Shown: one piece after another, positions 1 through 11,418 of the stretch
Layout of the letters: each line of letters starts with the position of its first letter
Numbering within the stretch: position 1 is the first letter of the stretch
Assembly: GCF_020509005.1 (NCBI RefSeq)
Contig: NC_063018.1
Coordinates: 2,294,001-2,358,000, forward strand
DNA from: Fulvia fulva
Taxonomy: Eukaryota; Ascomycota; Dothideomycetes; Mycosphaerellales; Mycosphaerellaceae
Direction of reading: 5' to 3'
DNA length: 64,000 bases
Made by a program: the position numbers and the translations under genes
Notes under the pieces: model-generated
What the model was told of the DNA's origin: nothing
Seen by the model: the letters and a program-made list of their open reading frames with translations, nothing else
Database searches by the model: none

Positions 1-2060
1 TACTCTTATAGAAGGCGAAGATATATCCTACGTACTATAAGGTAGATAGAGCCTATAGGTACCCGATAACTAGGCCCTACGGACTCGGCTTATTAGAATG
101 AATTATAACGCTCTAGTAGTAGGATATCTAGGACGAGCTCGAACCTATAAACTCGTAGCACGAGAATTCTATTGGCCTAGCTTAGTAAGATTAGTACGTA
201 GATATACCGCGAATTACCGTGTATACCGTACGACGAAATCTCTATACTCCTAGCTACCTAGATTATTATACCTACTTTTAGTACCGGACCGACCTTAGAG
301 GTATATCGCGGTAGACTTCGTAGTCGGACTTTCTAATAGCACCCTCGATAGTATGACCTACAATAACATTATAACCGTAATAGATAGGCTAACAAAGGAA
401 GTCTAGCTAATTCCGATCGGAGCAATAACTATATAGAATATAGCAAGACTTTTCCTTAAGTATATATTCTCCCGACGCGGATTTCCTAACACTATTACTT
501 TAGACCGCGGCAAACAATAGGTTACTACCTTCTAGAAGAAACTTTATAAGATGCTTTGTACAAGTCGTAAGCTAAGTTCTTTATACTACCTAGAAACTAA
601 TAGATAGTCGGAACGTACTAACTAAGTAATAGAACAGTATCTCCGTATATTTACTAACGAGGTATAAGATGACTAGGCAGAATAGCTTTGTCTAGCTTAG
701 TTCGCGATTAATAACTACCTTTCTGAAACTACTAGTATGTCGCTATTCTACGCCACTTTAGGCTATAACCCTAAGTTTATAGAGCGCGTAGACCTAAGCG
801 CTAGAAAAGAGGGAGGACTAACTACTCTCTAGCGACTAGATACGCGATTGGCTAAAGCCTTCGTACGCCGGATTTACGACTTTTATAAGCACCTTTAAGA
901 AAATATACGGATGTTATAAGCTCTCTTAGCTAAAGTAGTAAACCGCTACCGAAGCATCCCGCTAGACTATAAAGTAGGCGACTAGGTATACCTAAGTACT
1001 AAGAATATCCGTACGACTCGACTATCTAAGAAGCTCGATAGAAGATACGCTAGCCCGTACTAGATTATAGAAGTTATACTAGCTAAGCTCTTATATAAAC
1101 TAAGATTATCGGACGCTATAGTAGGACTCGATAACTACTTTTATACCTCGTTACTTTAGCGAGCCAATCATCCCGACTTCCTACTACTCGAAGGCTAGTA
1201 TCTAGTACTACTACCGCCGATAACTATCGAGCCCGATACTACCGAAGCCGATATAGTCGCTAATATAGTCGTAACACCTATATATATTTATATAAGGTAG
1301 AGAAGATATTAGATATATATACCCGTACGCGAGTAGGCAAAGTAAAGAAGGGGCAGAAGCGTAAAGTAGATACTTAGTATAAGGTGAAATGGCTTAGATA
1401 TTAGAATAAGGAGGATAGTAAGACCTAGTAACCGGCTAAGAACATAGTCAAATACGCGGCCGCCGCTATTATAGACTTTTACTATAACCGGCCGGAGTTG
1501 TCTACGCCTATAGGCTTCGTAGCTCTATCTAATTAGGTCCTCCTAAGTAATAAGGTACTCGGGCTTAATACGATTAGGGTTACTAGTAATACCGTTACGA
1601 ATAAGTTGTCTCGAGCTATACCTCTAATAGAATCTACTTAGTATATATTTACTACGTACCGCTATACTAGCTAGGTTACGGGAAAGCCTACTATCTTAAC
1701 TAAGGACTCCGGTATTACCTACTACCCTTAGCTCTACGATAGTACCGGTAGTTATACCGATACTCGAGTAAAACCTATAGAGCCTATAATAATACCTAAC
1801 CTTAGCTATAAGGATTATACGCGAGTACCGGTCGAAGATAGACTTAGCTCTAGGGTAAGCTAGCTAACTAGGCAGAATATTTCTCGAAGGGAGCCGGTCG
1901 CGGATAGGCTAGTTATAGATAGATAGGATGTAGATATATTACTAGACGACAATAAGGTATTAGAGGATAATTAGACTTTCGTACGGTTATAGAGTAGTAC
2001 GGGCAAGTGGCCGTATAAGATAGATAACGCTTAGAGGACTAAGACGCGTTTTAAGAGGGG
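1..2060 (+). pseudogene. Ty3/gypsy pol relic (integrase + chromodomain), gypsy-D
   Basis: This is the 3' part of a Ty3/gypsy polyprotein, running in from the left edge of the window. In the + frame, ignoring TAG/TAA stops, I read the His/Cys zinc-binding region around 80-240 and then the integrase core, with an IAVDFVVGL-type first Asp block near 300-330 and a TVIDRLTKE-like block near 375-400. A C-terminal chromodomain-like block (YKVKWLRY, then NIVKYAAAAIIDFYYNRP) lies near 1,375-1,495. The fold order zinc-binding, core, chromodomain is that of chromoviruses. Many in-frame stops sit where Gln or Trp is expected, as RIP would produce. It cannot encode a functional protein. Family call is confident from motif order; the link to gypsy-A, B or C was not tested. 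Confidence 0.82.
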
Positions 2061-2063
2061 GGG

Positions 2064-2465
2064 TACTATTACGGGTAGCCCGCGACCCCTTACTATAGCT
2101 ACGTCGGCCCGGGTAAACCGCGGACCTTTCGTATCGGGTTAGCGCGGCTTAGCTTTACTTTATAACTTCGCCGCGCCTCGCGCTCCTCTTTCGTAGCTTC
2201 GTAGAACAATAACTCTCTTATTCGGACCCTGTAGTACGCGCGCCCTTATATACTATTAGCTTTATAAATACCTATAGGAAGCTTACTAGTTATATCTTAG
2301 AGTCTCGGCGTTAGGATAGGTAGTATAACTATTACTAGAGCTAGTAAGTATACTTGCTACTTAAGAGGTAATAGTAAGGATCCTAATAATCTAAATTAGC
2401 GTCGTAGTGAGCTTACTACTACTAGTAGGAAGGCGTAGCGTAAGAAGATTATTAATAAGCTAATT
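2064..2465 (+). repeat. Probable 3' LTR of gypsy-D
   Basis: The stretch follows the gypsy-D coding relic after a G-run (about 2,057-2,063) that resembles a polypurine tract, and it has no coding similarity. Its start, TACTATTACGGG, fits a TG-type LTR start changed to TA by RIP. No second copy lies in the window, so both ends are approximate. The right side is cut by the Fot1-like copy that starts near 2,466. Confidence 0.5.
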
Positions 2466-3214
2466 ATAACGTACTTTACTACCGAGCGGGCTATACTACC
2501 GAGCGGGCTACTTTTACTAAGAACTATACTACTTCTACTTTGATTGCGATAGTATCTTAATACGACGATATCCTATAGAATTATTACTAGAAGGACAATT
2601 CCTCTTTAGATTCTTCGCTATCTAGCGAGTCTACTTAATAGGTACGTACGTTATACCCCGACTCGCTATTTCGCTTATAGCGTCGTAGCCTTAGTACTAG
2701 CCTAACACTATCTAGCGACTCTCTACTTACTTCCTGCCTCCTAGTATCCTCTAGAGGTATTAATTACGACGCCTTATCGAAGGTTAGAGACCCTCTAGAC
2801 TAAATGTACTTGCGCTTTCGTGCTATCCGCTATATAAGGGCCTCGTTAGACTTGCGTAGCTTACTAATCTCGCTTCGTATAAGAGCTATCTAATACGCTA
2901 TCTCTCTACTCCCTCTCTATTGCCCTATTAAACGACCTTCCTCTTTCTACTACGCCTTTCTAAACCCGTAACAACGCTCTAAGACGTAATAACACCTATT
3001 ATAAACCCTATCTCGTCGAAGTTATAGGTGTCCTAGTTAAGGATACTATACTTCTCCTTTATATTACGTATAAGTAAGAACTACTTCTCGATAACGTCTA
3101 GATCTTCTATTAGGGCTCGCTAACGATCGTATCTACGTGTTATACGAACCTTTAGCTCACGATGCCGTCTAATAAACCTGTCTGTCTAATTAAGACTAGC
3201 GGGCTTAAGACCCT
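2466..3214 (-). mobile_element. Fot1/Pogo-like DNA transposon relic, copy 1 (truncated)
   Basis: The left end carries the terminal sequence ACGTACTTTACTACCGAGCG, and the body matches copy 2 (3,598-4,351) in inverted orientation and copy 3 (10,277-11,418) in direct orientation. It stops near 3,214 at the sequence GACCCTTCTCTT. Copy 3 continues there with the transposase N-terminal part, whereas here the terminal repeat of copy 2 follows. The copy is therefore truncated and lies head to head with copy 2. It encodes only the C-terminal part of the defective transposase. Confidence 0.8.
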
Positions 3215-4351
3215 TCTCTTTACTACCGAGCGGGCTATACTACCGAGCGGGCCACTTTTACTAAGAACTATACTACTTCTATAGATATAGCTATATAACT
3301 ACTATTATAGCGTATATTGTCTTTAAACGAGGCTAAACTGACCTTAGCTGTCTAGGCTACGAAACGCGATACTATAATCACAATTTAACTTACTATAAAG
3401 GTATACGACGTGTCTCGAACTATACTAGGGTATCGATTAAATAGACGACCTCCTCGGGGTGACTACGAGCCTAATTCAAAGAAGCTTATAGAGCTAGAAG
3501 AGAGGGTAATACTTAAGTACATACTCGAGCTAGATCTTAGAGGTTTCCCCCTATTAAAGGCTAGTGTACGAGTAATAGCCGATTTATTACTATAAGAGAA
3601 GGGTCTTAAGCCCGCTAGTCTTAATTAGACAGACAGGTTTATTAGACGGCATCGTGAGCTAAAGGTTCGTATAACACGTAGATACGATCGTTAGCGAGCC
3701 CTAATAGAAGATCTAGACGTTATTAAGAAGTAGTTCTTACTTATACGTAATATAAAGGAGAAGTATAGTATCCTTAACTAGGACACCTATAACTTCGACG
3801 AGATAGGGTTTATAATAGGTGTCATTACGTCTTAGAGCGTCGTTACGGGTTCAGAAAGGCGTAGTAGAAAGAGGAAGGTCGTTTAATAGGGCAATAGAGA
3901 GGGAGTAGAGAGATAGCGTATTAGATAGCTCTTATACGAAGCGAGATTAGTAAGCTACGTAAGTCTAACGAGGCCCTTATATAGCGGAAAGCACGAAAGC
4001 GTAAGTACATTTAGTCTAGAGGGTCTCTAACCTTCGATAAGGCGTCGCAATTAATACCTCTAGAGGATACTAGGAGGTAGGAAGTGAGTAGAGAGTTGCT
4101 AGATAGTATTCGGCTAGTACTAAGGCTACGACGCTATAAGTAATATAGCGAGTCGGGGTATAACGTACGTACCTATTAAGTAGACTCGCTAGATAGCGAA
4201 GAATCTAAAGAGGAATTGTCCTCCTAGTAACGATTCTATAGGATGTCGTCGTATTAAGATACCGTCGCAATTAAAGTAGAAGTAGTATAGTTCTTAGTAA
4301 AAGTAGCCCGCTCGGTAGTATAGCCCGCTCGGTAGTAAAGTACGTTATAAA
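3215..4351 (+). mobile_element. Fot1/Pogo-like non-autonomous DNA transposon, copy 2
   Basis: The element has inverted termini built on TACTACCGAGCGGGC, present twice in tandem at each end (3,222-3,260 and, as reverse complement, about 4,305-4,342). The right end reads GTAGTAAAGTACGTTATA. At the left end the outermost bases ACGTAC are missing, so the junction with copy 1 is a rearrangement rather than a clean TA insertion. It is about 1.1 kb long, well below the size of an autonomous Fot1/Pogo element, and holds an internally deleted transposase gene. Confidence 0.82.
3383..4345 (+). pseudogene. Internally deleted Fot1/Pogo (Tc1-mariner) transposase
   Basis: In the + frame there is an N-terminal helix-turn-helix region with RTILGYRLNRR and a Tc5/CENP-B-like block (LDLRGFPLL, then RFIRRHRELK). 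The start of a DDE domain follows, with YNFDEIGFIIGV and VVTGSERRSRKRKVV, the first Asp of the catalytic triad. After the GNRE-type motif near 3,890-3,900 the frame jumps straight to the C-terminal tail (SKLRKSNEALI, then GSLTFDKASQLI, about 3,950-4,050), so most of the DDE core is gone. Known Pogo transposases are around 500 residues; this one keeps roughly the two ends. It is non-functional, with RIP-type stops, and could only have moved using transposase from elsewhere. Confidence 0.75.
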
Positions 4352-4600
4352 GAATAACTACTAAAAGAGAGTATATAAGCGTGTTTCTAAGTGTGTTTCT
4401 AATTATTTTAGGAAAAGCGTACTTTCTAATATACTTCTATAAGAATATAAGAAAGCCTATAGTACTACCTTTATTCTATACTATTTATTATACTAACTCA
4501 GGAAGCCTATACTTATTAGTAGTAGTACTAACTAGAAACGCGTTAGTAAGCGACGCGACTAAGTAGTAGAAGTAAGAAGCGAGCTACTAACGATATCAGG
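4352..4600. other. RIP-mutated spacer, nothing recognised
   Basis: This TA-rich stretch between Fot1-like copy 2 and the unmutated island contains a 61-codon frame that reads as hydrophobic low-complexity residues with no recognisable domain. Composition shifts from CpA-poor to normal between about 4,590 and 4,620, which marks the RIP boundary. Confidence 0.5.
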
Positions 4601-6100
4601 AAACACTAACGCTCGAAAAAGCCGAAAAAACCAAGTGGGAGTTAATTCCTGCCGTCGCTCTCCGGCACTACATTTTACTTAAATAACAGAACGCTAAGAC
4701 CGGGCCACCTATGCATAACTTGTGTGTCTTGACGAGACGAAGCTGATTGTTCCAGAGCGATATTGGCAAGGCCATCTTCCTTAGCTTGCTGTCTGTCAGT
4801 CCAGTCCGGAACCCCTGGCTGAGATTAGAAGGTAGTTAGTCTTTCGCGAGGCAAGCAGTCGACTATGGAATTTAGGTGTCTACCGCTGATCTATCTGTTT
4901 GCCATCCTCTCAGGATGCGCTCCCCCAACCTCAATCTCCCACTCCTTACACGGCGAGATCCCTGCCACCGACTCCGACATCCGCGCACAATAGTTGAGAT
5001 GTCCCTTCACAAAAACAGCTCTCTCCGTCACAACCGATGTGACCGAACATCCCAGCACGTTCAAGAACGGCTTGAAGCAGTCACAGAGGCTGTGAGCGTC
5101 AAGTTCTCTAGGGATCGCAGTGCCATCTACGCCGCGTGCGCTCCATTCGGCTTGATTGCCAACGCCGCTGCCTGGCGGGCAATCGCGCGAGAAATCGGCG
5201 GTTGTGATAGTAGCGAGGAGGGTGGTGAGCAGGAGGTGAGGGGTTGGAAACTGCATGCTGGATCGTCCTCGGTATAGTGGGGTGAGGTTGTGGAATGTAG
5301 GTCAGGCTCTAGGTCGCGGATTAGGCCATAATTCCTTCGAAGACTCGTCCGCAAAATTTACTTCGCTGCGGACCGCGGTTTGCAGGCCTTTGATCGGGTT
5401 CGCCTTCGTGAAACTGCCTGTGCAGGTCGCACAGCGATATACCGGGCCACTCGAACCCTTTTATGTAGTAGAACAACGTTTAGGGAGTCAAGAGGGGCGG
5501 CCGCACCGACCAAAAGTGGTGCAATGGGCTAGTGGCGTAGGAGATGAAGGATGTTTAGTTCTAGACTGATACTGAGAAGGCGATGGAATATGCCCTCCCG
5601 TAAGCCGTAAAGCCAATAGGCAGAACCGTGGCATGAGTGAGCAATATCGAGAAGGATATGGCTTTGACCGGGGTATGGCCGAGATGAGCTCTTCACGCAG
5701 AGCGCAGGTTTGGCTCGGCCGACTACAGTGTGATTTAATGTTCTGTTGCTAAGCTTGTGGAGGAGGACGATAGCTAAAGACATATCTTTCTTGATTTGTC
5801 ATTCACTCACTTTCGACGGACAGGCTTGGTATCATTCCTAGATTGGTGGAAGAAATGCGTGCTCTACAGCGCCTGTCCGCATCCCTTTGAATGGTTTCCG
5901 TGGAGTAGCGGGTGTTCGACGACCAGGGCACAGGCGCGGTGTATTCGCTAGATGCCTTTGCAATTTGGTCCTTAAAAGTTACTTGCAAGTTTCAGCCTCA
6001 AAACAAAGGCTTAAGTTACCTACGAAACTGGGGATCTCGATTGGAAAGTACAGGGCATTGGTTTATAAGGTGTGAAAAACTATGTCATTTGAAAGTAGTG
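4600..6100. other. Unmutated single-copy-like island inside RIPed DNA
   Basis: Here CpA and TpG return to normal levels while both flanks are strongly RIPed. The only convincing gene is the minus-strand secreted-protein candidate at 4,891-5,256. Other short frames (for example at 5,255-5,569, 5,529-5,783 and 5,912-6,109) are 60-105 codons with no domain, signal sequence or family resemblance that I can see, and I do not call them. No intron-joined gene could be recognised in 5,260-6,100. Confidence 0.6.
4891..5256 (-). CDS. Candidate small secreted cysteine-rich protein (effector-like)
   Basis: This is a 121-residue intact reading frame with no RIP-type stops. Residues 1-20 (MQFPTPHLLLTTLLATITTA) look like a secretion signal: a short polar start, a Leu/Thr-rich hydrophobic core and a small residue before the likely cleavage site. 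The mature part has six cysteines (26, 58, 60, 70, 90, 103), an even number compatible with three disulfides, and no transmembrane segment. The ATG has A at -3 and is preceded by a pyrimidine-rich stretch. I recognise no family. Small size, predicted secretion, cysteine content and position inside a RIPed repeat block match the usual profile of fungal secreted effectors, but that role is inference only. An intron or longer C-terminus cannot be excluded, and the opposite-strand 133-codon frame is a shadow. Confidence 0.5.
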   Translation of the reverse strand: MQFPTPHLLLTTLLATITTADFSRDCPPGSGVGNQAEWSARGVDGTAIPRELDAHSLCDCFKPFLNVLGCSVTSVVTERAVFVKGHLNYCARMSESVAGISPCKEWEIEVGGAHPERMANR

Positions 6101-6109
6101 CCTTATTAG

Positions 6110-6600
6110 CTCTTATATAGGGCAATTTATTGCCCTAACTTAGTTATCGCAATCTCCTCGGCTAATACCTATTCTATTCTTATACCCTATAACGCTTATT
6201 TTAACCTTTTAATCTTATCTTACGCTTATAAGGTTATACTTTATTTTTATACACCTCCTTAGAGTTTTAAAGTAAGGTACTTTAGGACTCTAACTTCCTT
6301 ACTAAGTACCTTAAGAGCTATAGTTACCTTATTAATCTTATTACGTTAGAAGTAGTTATAGGAAGTTATTATACGGGCTTATATAGGGTATTTTAAAAGC
6401 AGGTTATATATTGTTTATATCTATTAAGAATATATAAGTATTGCTCTTAAAGAGGCTATAGCTAACTAATTAGTCACCTAATTCTTAGCGTACGTAGCCT
6501 TAAGTTTTAATAATAGGATATTACCTATATATACGCTTATTTATATAGTATTGAAGTTAAAACCCTTAGATCTATTGCTACTATCGACAAGGACTATCTA
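6110..6600. other. RIP-mutated stretch, unidentified repeat relic
   Basis: Composition becomes TA-rich again at about 6,100. The stretch has a small hairpin (GGGCAATTTATTGCCC near 6,121-6,136). On the minus strand a broken frame around 6,120-6,480 has Lys/Leu/Glu-rich helical content that faintly resembles the C-terminal tail of a Fot1/Pogo-type transposase. That is too weak to name it. Confidence 0.35.
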
Positions 6601-6829
6601 TTTAATAGCTCTTATTAAGACGAGCAATCTACTTAAGTAGTAGCGACCCGCCTACGCTAGCGGCGGCGTAATCGTAGTATAAAGAACCCTAAAACTAAGG
6701 TTCCGTTACCCTAACGGTAGACCCTAGAGTTACGGAGTTACGGAGGACAACTACCTAATTAGGAAGCGCGACCTCACCCTAAATAGTAGCGAAGGATAGT
6801 AACTAACGAGAGCTATAGCCTTACGAGGC

Positions 6830-8050
6830 TAACGATAAATAATATAGCGTAGACAACCCTATATACGGAGGCGGAAAACTTACTAGAGGATAACAAACAC
6901 CTAGCCCGGGTATATAAGAACACTATAGTATAGCTACTAGGAGCGCTAAAAGCGCTATTGTACTAAATTCTAAAGACAATCTAATAAGTAATATAGAAGG
7001 AAGCCTAGAGACTAACTATATAGGTAATAGTAGTAGTAGGTAAGAATTAAACCTCTAAGAAGGTAAGTAATACGGTACGACTATATATTACTAATCCGGC
7101 AGAAATAAGAAATCGTAGCCCTAATAAGTAAGGAAATTGTCGATAGAATCGGCTAAAAGAAGGTAGTTGGAGCGGAGGTAGGAGTAATAGGCGTAGTAAG
7201 ACTCTTTACCGTATAAGAGTCTAATAGACGAAAACTAGAGACCTATAAGGAGTAGACTACTAAGGTCGCAAAGTCGGCGCGAGTCTCCTACTAATAGTAT
7301 ACCGTTATTACCTACGGGGTCCCTAGGATATTTAAGGTCGAAGACCTTCTCTAACTCTAAGTATAGAACTAGAATATATCCCTAGGAGTACGACTAACGA
7401 AGGCGGTATAGTTATATAAGATAGTAGACCGAGAGAAGACGTATTTATCGCTTAGTACCTAGCTAGAGATAGCGGAACAAGCTAACTAGATACTAGATAA
7501 TAGGCTATTCTAGAACTACGAGAGAATAGACACGGAGATCTATTAGAGTAGCTATAGGGTACTATAGTGCTTCTTATACTAACAGTACGGTTATATAGCC
7601 CTAAAATACGGGGAGAAGACCCTAAGGTGTCCTTACTATATAGGCCTATACTAGGGAAGGGAATGCCTAAAAAAGGAGAGTAGGTATATATACTACGGTA
7701 GAAGGTACCTAGCGTACTTAGACTAATACCTAGCTAGAATAGTAGTATAAGAACGAGCGAGACAAGTAAGGATCTTTATACTAGCTAGGTACCCCTAACG
7801 ATAGTAGAGGGGACCTACTATATATAAGGGCTTCGAGCCGAGTAAGAGGAAGAGGGTAGAAGAGACGAATGAGAGAACCTAACCCTAAACGTATCTAGCT
7901 CCCGGTAGGCCTCGATACCTTAACCGGGCTACTAACGAACTAGGCTAAATACGAATCTTTAGGGCGCCCTAGCGGTCCTAGGGCTAGCCGGATAGCGGGA
8001 TATAGGCTTAGGAGATAGAGTAGGTTAGTACGGAAATAGACCCTACGGAT
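6830..8050 (+). pseudogene. L1 ORF1 (gag-like, zinc knuckle) relic
   Basis: The relic encodes a nucleic-acid-binding gag-like protein of a LINE. Helical N-terminal segments near 6,880-7,000 are followed by a knuckle cluster near 7,565-7,735. There, CCHC spacing can be followed with most cysteines changed to Tyr (TGC to TAC/TAT), for example CFLY-QYGYIALKY and later RCPYYIGLY and SRYIYYG. Loss of Cys through TpG to TpA is what RIP predicts. It has many in-frame stops and is non-functional. Confidence 0.72.
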
Positions 8051-8059
8051 AACGAATAA

Positions 8060-10276
8060 TACTATACGACGACATTACTATCGTATAGTATAATATAATT
8101 AAAAGTAGGGACAAGGTCTAGCGCTACTTTCTATAAGAGCTAGACCCGCTATAGTATTACGTTATTACGGTATAGGAACTATAGATCAACCTCTACGTAG
8201 GACTCCTAGCTACTTATAATGACCGGAGATACTATACCGTAATCGTAGGCAAACGACGCGTTATCCCGAGGACATATATATACGTAAGTAAGACTATAGA
8301 CCTTAAGTTGTAGAAGGTATACTAGCGTAATAGGGCAACCTAGGAGACATAATATTAATCTAGATCGACACGATATAAGGCTCTGTCTAGATCTATAATG
8401 TCTATGGCCCGCTACCGTAGGGTCGAACGAGTAGGGAACTAGGAACCCTCGCCTACCTAGAGCGGACCCTAAGCTAAGACATAAAGTAAGTACTTCTCGG
8501 CGACTTTAACCTCTACTACCTATAGTAGGGACTCGAATTCACTCCCCCGTACGCGTTTCTAGGGAGAAAGCTACTAGATATAACCGTATGCTACGGAATG
8601 GCCTTAGTAATACCAAAGGGAATATAGACGTAGAAGGCCCGTATAAGGATAAGCACGATCGACCTATACTTTCTATTACGAGAACTTAAAGAGAGACTAG
8701 TCTAATACCGACCGAACTACGCGCTAGAGGCCCCCTTAGACTATATCCCTATTTAAACGACGCTAGGGGTAAAGGCGATAGAGGAGCTAGTAAGCAAACT
8801 ACGCCGTAACTAGAAGAAGGTACGCTAGGACAATATAAGAGACTTTCTAATAGTAAACCTACCGTAGTATAGGGAACTCGAGATAATAGCTTAGCTAGAT
8901 CAAGTAGCGGAATAGATTACCTCGGTTGAATAGTAGGTAGCGGAATAATATACGCCGTTACTCCGGGCCTTAACGTAGTAGAAGGCCTTCTAGACTCCTA
9001 AATACTCTACGAAGGTAAAGGAGGCTAGAAGGGCAAGGCGATAGCGGACAAAGGAGTATACCTAAGAGACGTAGGAGTAATACTGTCGCGCGACATAAGA
9101 GAAGAAGGTATAGATAAGACGTAATAAGCTATAGGACTAGAAAGCGACGATCGGGCTTGTTATAGAAAACCCGGAATAGATATAGAGACTAGCTAAATAG
9201 GTACGACTACCTAAAGAGTAACGAACTCCTCACTTCCCTCTAATTATAGACCGCGAAGGGATTGCCTAGACTACGCTCCGGGGCAAGGCAAAAGTATTAG
9301 CCGACTATTTCTTTTCGACGTAAGTAGAGGTAGACCGTACGGATATCGATCTAAGTATATACCCGGAACCCCTAGATATAGATTAGGCGGTTAGCTCTAA
9401 TATAGTAATAGGAGTTATAAGTAAGCTAAAAGGACGAAAAGCCCTAGGCCTAGATAGGATACTAAATATACTACTAAAAGAGTATAGAGAAGAGATCGCG
9501 CCGAGCCTTAGAAACCTATTTACCGCGTACCTACGGCTAGGATATTATTCGAAGCCGTATAGAGAGTCTATAATAGTAGTGCTACGTAGGCTATAGAAGG
9601 AGGACTATACTTAGCTCAAATCGTATAGGCTAATCGTACTTCTAAACACGATAGGGAAGGTCCTAGAGAAGATAGTAGCCTAGAGACTTACGTAGCTAGC
9701 CGAGGACAACCACGTACTCCTAGTAATATAGATAGGGGGAAGAAGCTAGCGATCGGTACTAATAGTAATAGAGCTAATTACGGAGTAAATTTAGAGCCTC
9801 TAGTACTACGGTATAAACCGAGCGGCGTCCTTACTATCCCTCGATATCGTAGGGGCCTTCGACAACGTCTTATACTAAAGGCTAATATATATCCTATAGT
9901 AGAAAGGCATCCCCTAGTAGGTAACGAAGTTTGTCTACTCCTTTCTCTAGGAACGGACGATATACCTAGTCCTAGGGAGATATACGTCCGACCCGGTAAA
10001 GGTAGAGGCTAGAATACCTTAGAGATCTACTCTCTCCCCTATTCTGTTTCTGATGTTTATGTCTAATCTAATCCCCCTACTTACCTCTCCGTAAACCTTA
10101 TTATCGGGATTCGTAGACGATATAAACATTCTAGCCTAGTTAGACTCGATAGAGGAGAACTTTCAATTCCTTAAAGATAGGTATAAGAAATACGAGGAGT
10201 AGGTAAAGAAGTATAGTGCCCGGTTCGCCCCTAAAAAGTACTAGCTTATATACTTTAGTAACGCGAGAATATACTA
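8060..10276 (+). pseudogene. L1 ORF2 relic (APE endonuclease + reverse transcriptase)
   Basis: An AP-endonuclease-like domain is readable at about 8,100-8,750, with YNVYGPLP near 8,400, LLGDFNLYYL near 8,495 and STIDLY near 8,655. The RT domain covers about 9,400-10,250: GRKALGLDRIL near 9,430, SYRLIVLLNTIGKVLEK near 9,620, LLSLDIVGAFDNV near 9,835, and the catalytic FVDDINILA near 10,105-10,130, where both Asp survive. The RNase H and 3' region seen in the related copies are missing. Numerous TAG codons at Gln/Trp positions make it inactive. Confidence 0.82.
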
Positions 10277-11418
10277 TAACGTACTTTACTACCGAGCGGG
10301 CTATACTACCGAGCGGGCTACTTTTACTAAGAACTATACTACTTCTACTTTAATTGCGACGGTATCTTAATACGACGACATCCTATAGAATCGTTACTAG
10401 GAGGACAATTCCTCTTTAGATTCTTCGCTATCTAGCGAGTCTACTTAATAGGTACGTACGTTATACCCCGACTCGCTATATTGCTTATAGCGTCGTAGCC
10501 TTAGTACTAGCCGAATACTATCTAGCGACTCTCTACTCACTTCCTGCCTCCTAGTATCCTCTAGAGGTATTAATTACGACGCCTTATCGAAGGTTAGAGA
10601 CCCTCTAGACTAAATGTACTTGCGCTTTCGTGCTATCCGCTATATAAGGGCCTCGTTAGACTTGCGTAGCTTACTAATCTCGCTTCGTATAAGAGCTATC
10701 TAATACGCTATCTCTCTACTCCCTCTCTATTGCCCTATTAAACGACCTTCCTCTTTCTACTACGCCTTTCTAAACCCGTAACAACGCTCTAAGACGTAAT
10801 AACACCTATTATAAACCCTATCTCGTCGAAGTTATAGGTGTCCTAGTTAAGGATACTATACTTCTCCTTTATATTACGTATAAGTAAGAACTACTTCTCG
10901 ATAACGTCTAGATCTTCTATTAGGGCTCGCTAACGATCGTATCTACGTCTTATACGAACCTTTAGCTTACGATGCCGCCTAATAAACCTGTCTGTCTCAC
11001 TAGGACTAGCGGGCTTAAGACCCTTCTCTTATAGTAATGAATCGGCTATTACTTGTATACTAGCCTTTAATAGCGGGAAACCTCTAAGATCTAGCTCGAG
11101 TATATACTCAAGTATTACCCTCTCTTCTAGCTCTATAAGCTTCTTCGAATTAGGCTCATAGTCACCCCGAGGAGGTCGTCTATTCAATCGATACCCTAGT
11201 GTAGTTCGAGACGCGTCGTATACCTTTATAGTAAGTCGATTTGTAATTGTCGTATCGCGTTTCGTGGCCTAGATAGCTAAGGTCAGTTTGGCCTCGTTTA
11301 AAGACAATATACGCTATAATAGTAGTTATATAGCTATATCTATAGAAGTAGTATAGTTCTTAGTAAAAGTGGCTCGCTCGGTAGTATAGCCCGCTTAGTA
11401 GTGAAGTACGTTATAGGT
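10277..11418 (-). mobile_element. Fot1/Pogo-like non-autonomous DNA transposon, copy 3 (full length)
   Basis: This is the most complete of the three copies. Both ends carry the doubled TACTACCGAGCGGGC motif, and the outer sequence ACGTAC is flanked by TATA/TA, fitting TA-target insertion. On the minus strand it encodes the same internally deleted transposase as copy 2, with the same deletion, so the deletion came before amplification and the family spread as a non-autonomous element. Exact ends are uncertain by a few bases because the host L1 sequence also reads CTATAAC at this point. Confidence 0.85.

Larger units (their letters stand above)
6600..10276 (+). mobile_element. LINE L1 (APE-type non-LTR retrotransposon), 3'-truncated, RIPed
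   Basis: The element runs ORF1 (gag with zinc knuckles), endonuclease, reverse transcriptase and then stops abruptly. Its RT segment at 10,040-10,270 matches that of L3 (45,278-45,523, minus) almost residue for residue once TAG stops are read as Gln/Trp, so the two belong to one family. The 5' end is not defined (about 6,600-6,660). At 10,276 the sequence breaks off at Fot1-like copy 3, and the expected L1 continuation is not found on the other side, so the 3' part was lost or rearranged. Confidence 0.85.

Noticed and set aside
4381..4566. 61-codon hydrophobic frame as a membrane peptide
   Set aside because: The hydrophobicity comes from TA-rich, RIPed DNA (many Ile, Leu, Tyr codons). There is no sign of selection or conserved context.
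4876..5277. Plus-strand 133-codon frame over the secreted-protein candidate
   Set aside because: It overlaps the minus-strand frame almost exactly, lacks a signal or domain, and has basic low-complexity content typical of an antisense shadow.
5255..6109. Further short genes in the unmutated island
   Set aside because: The frames of 60-105 codons overlap one another, have no shared features with known proteins and no support for starts, so none is listed.
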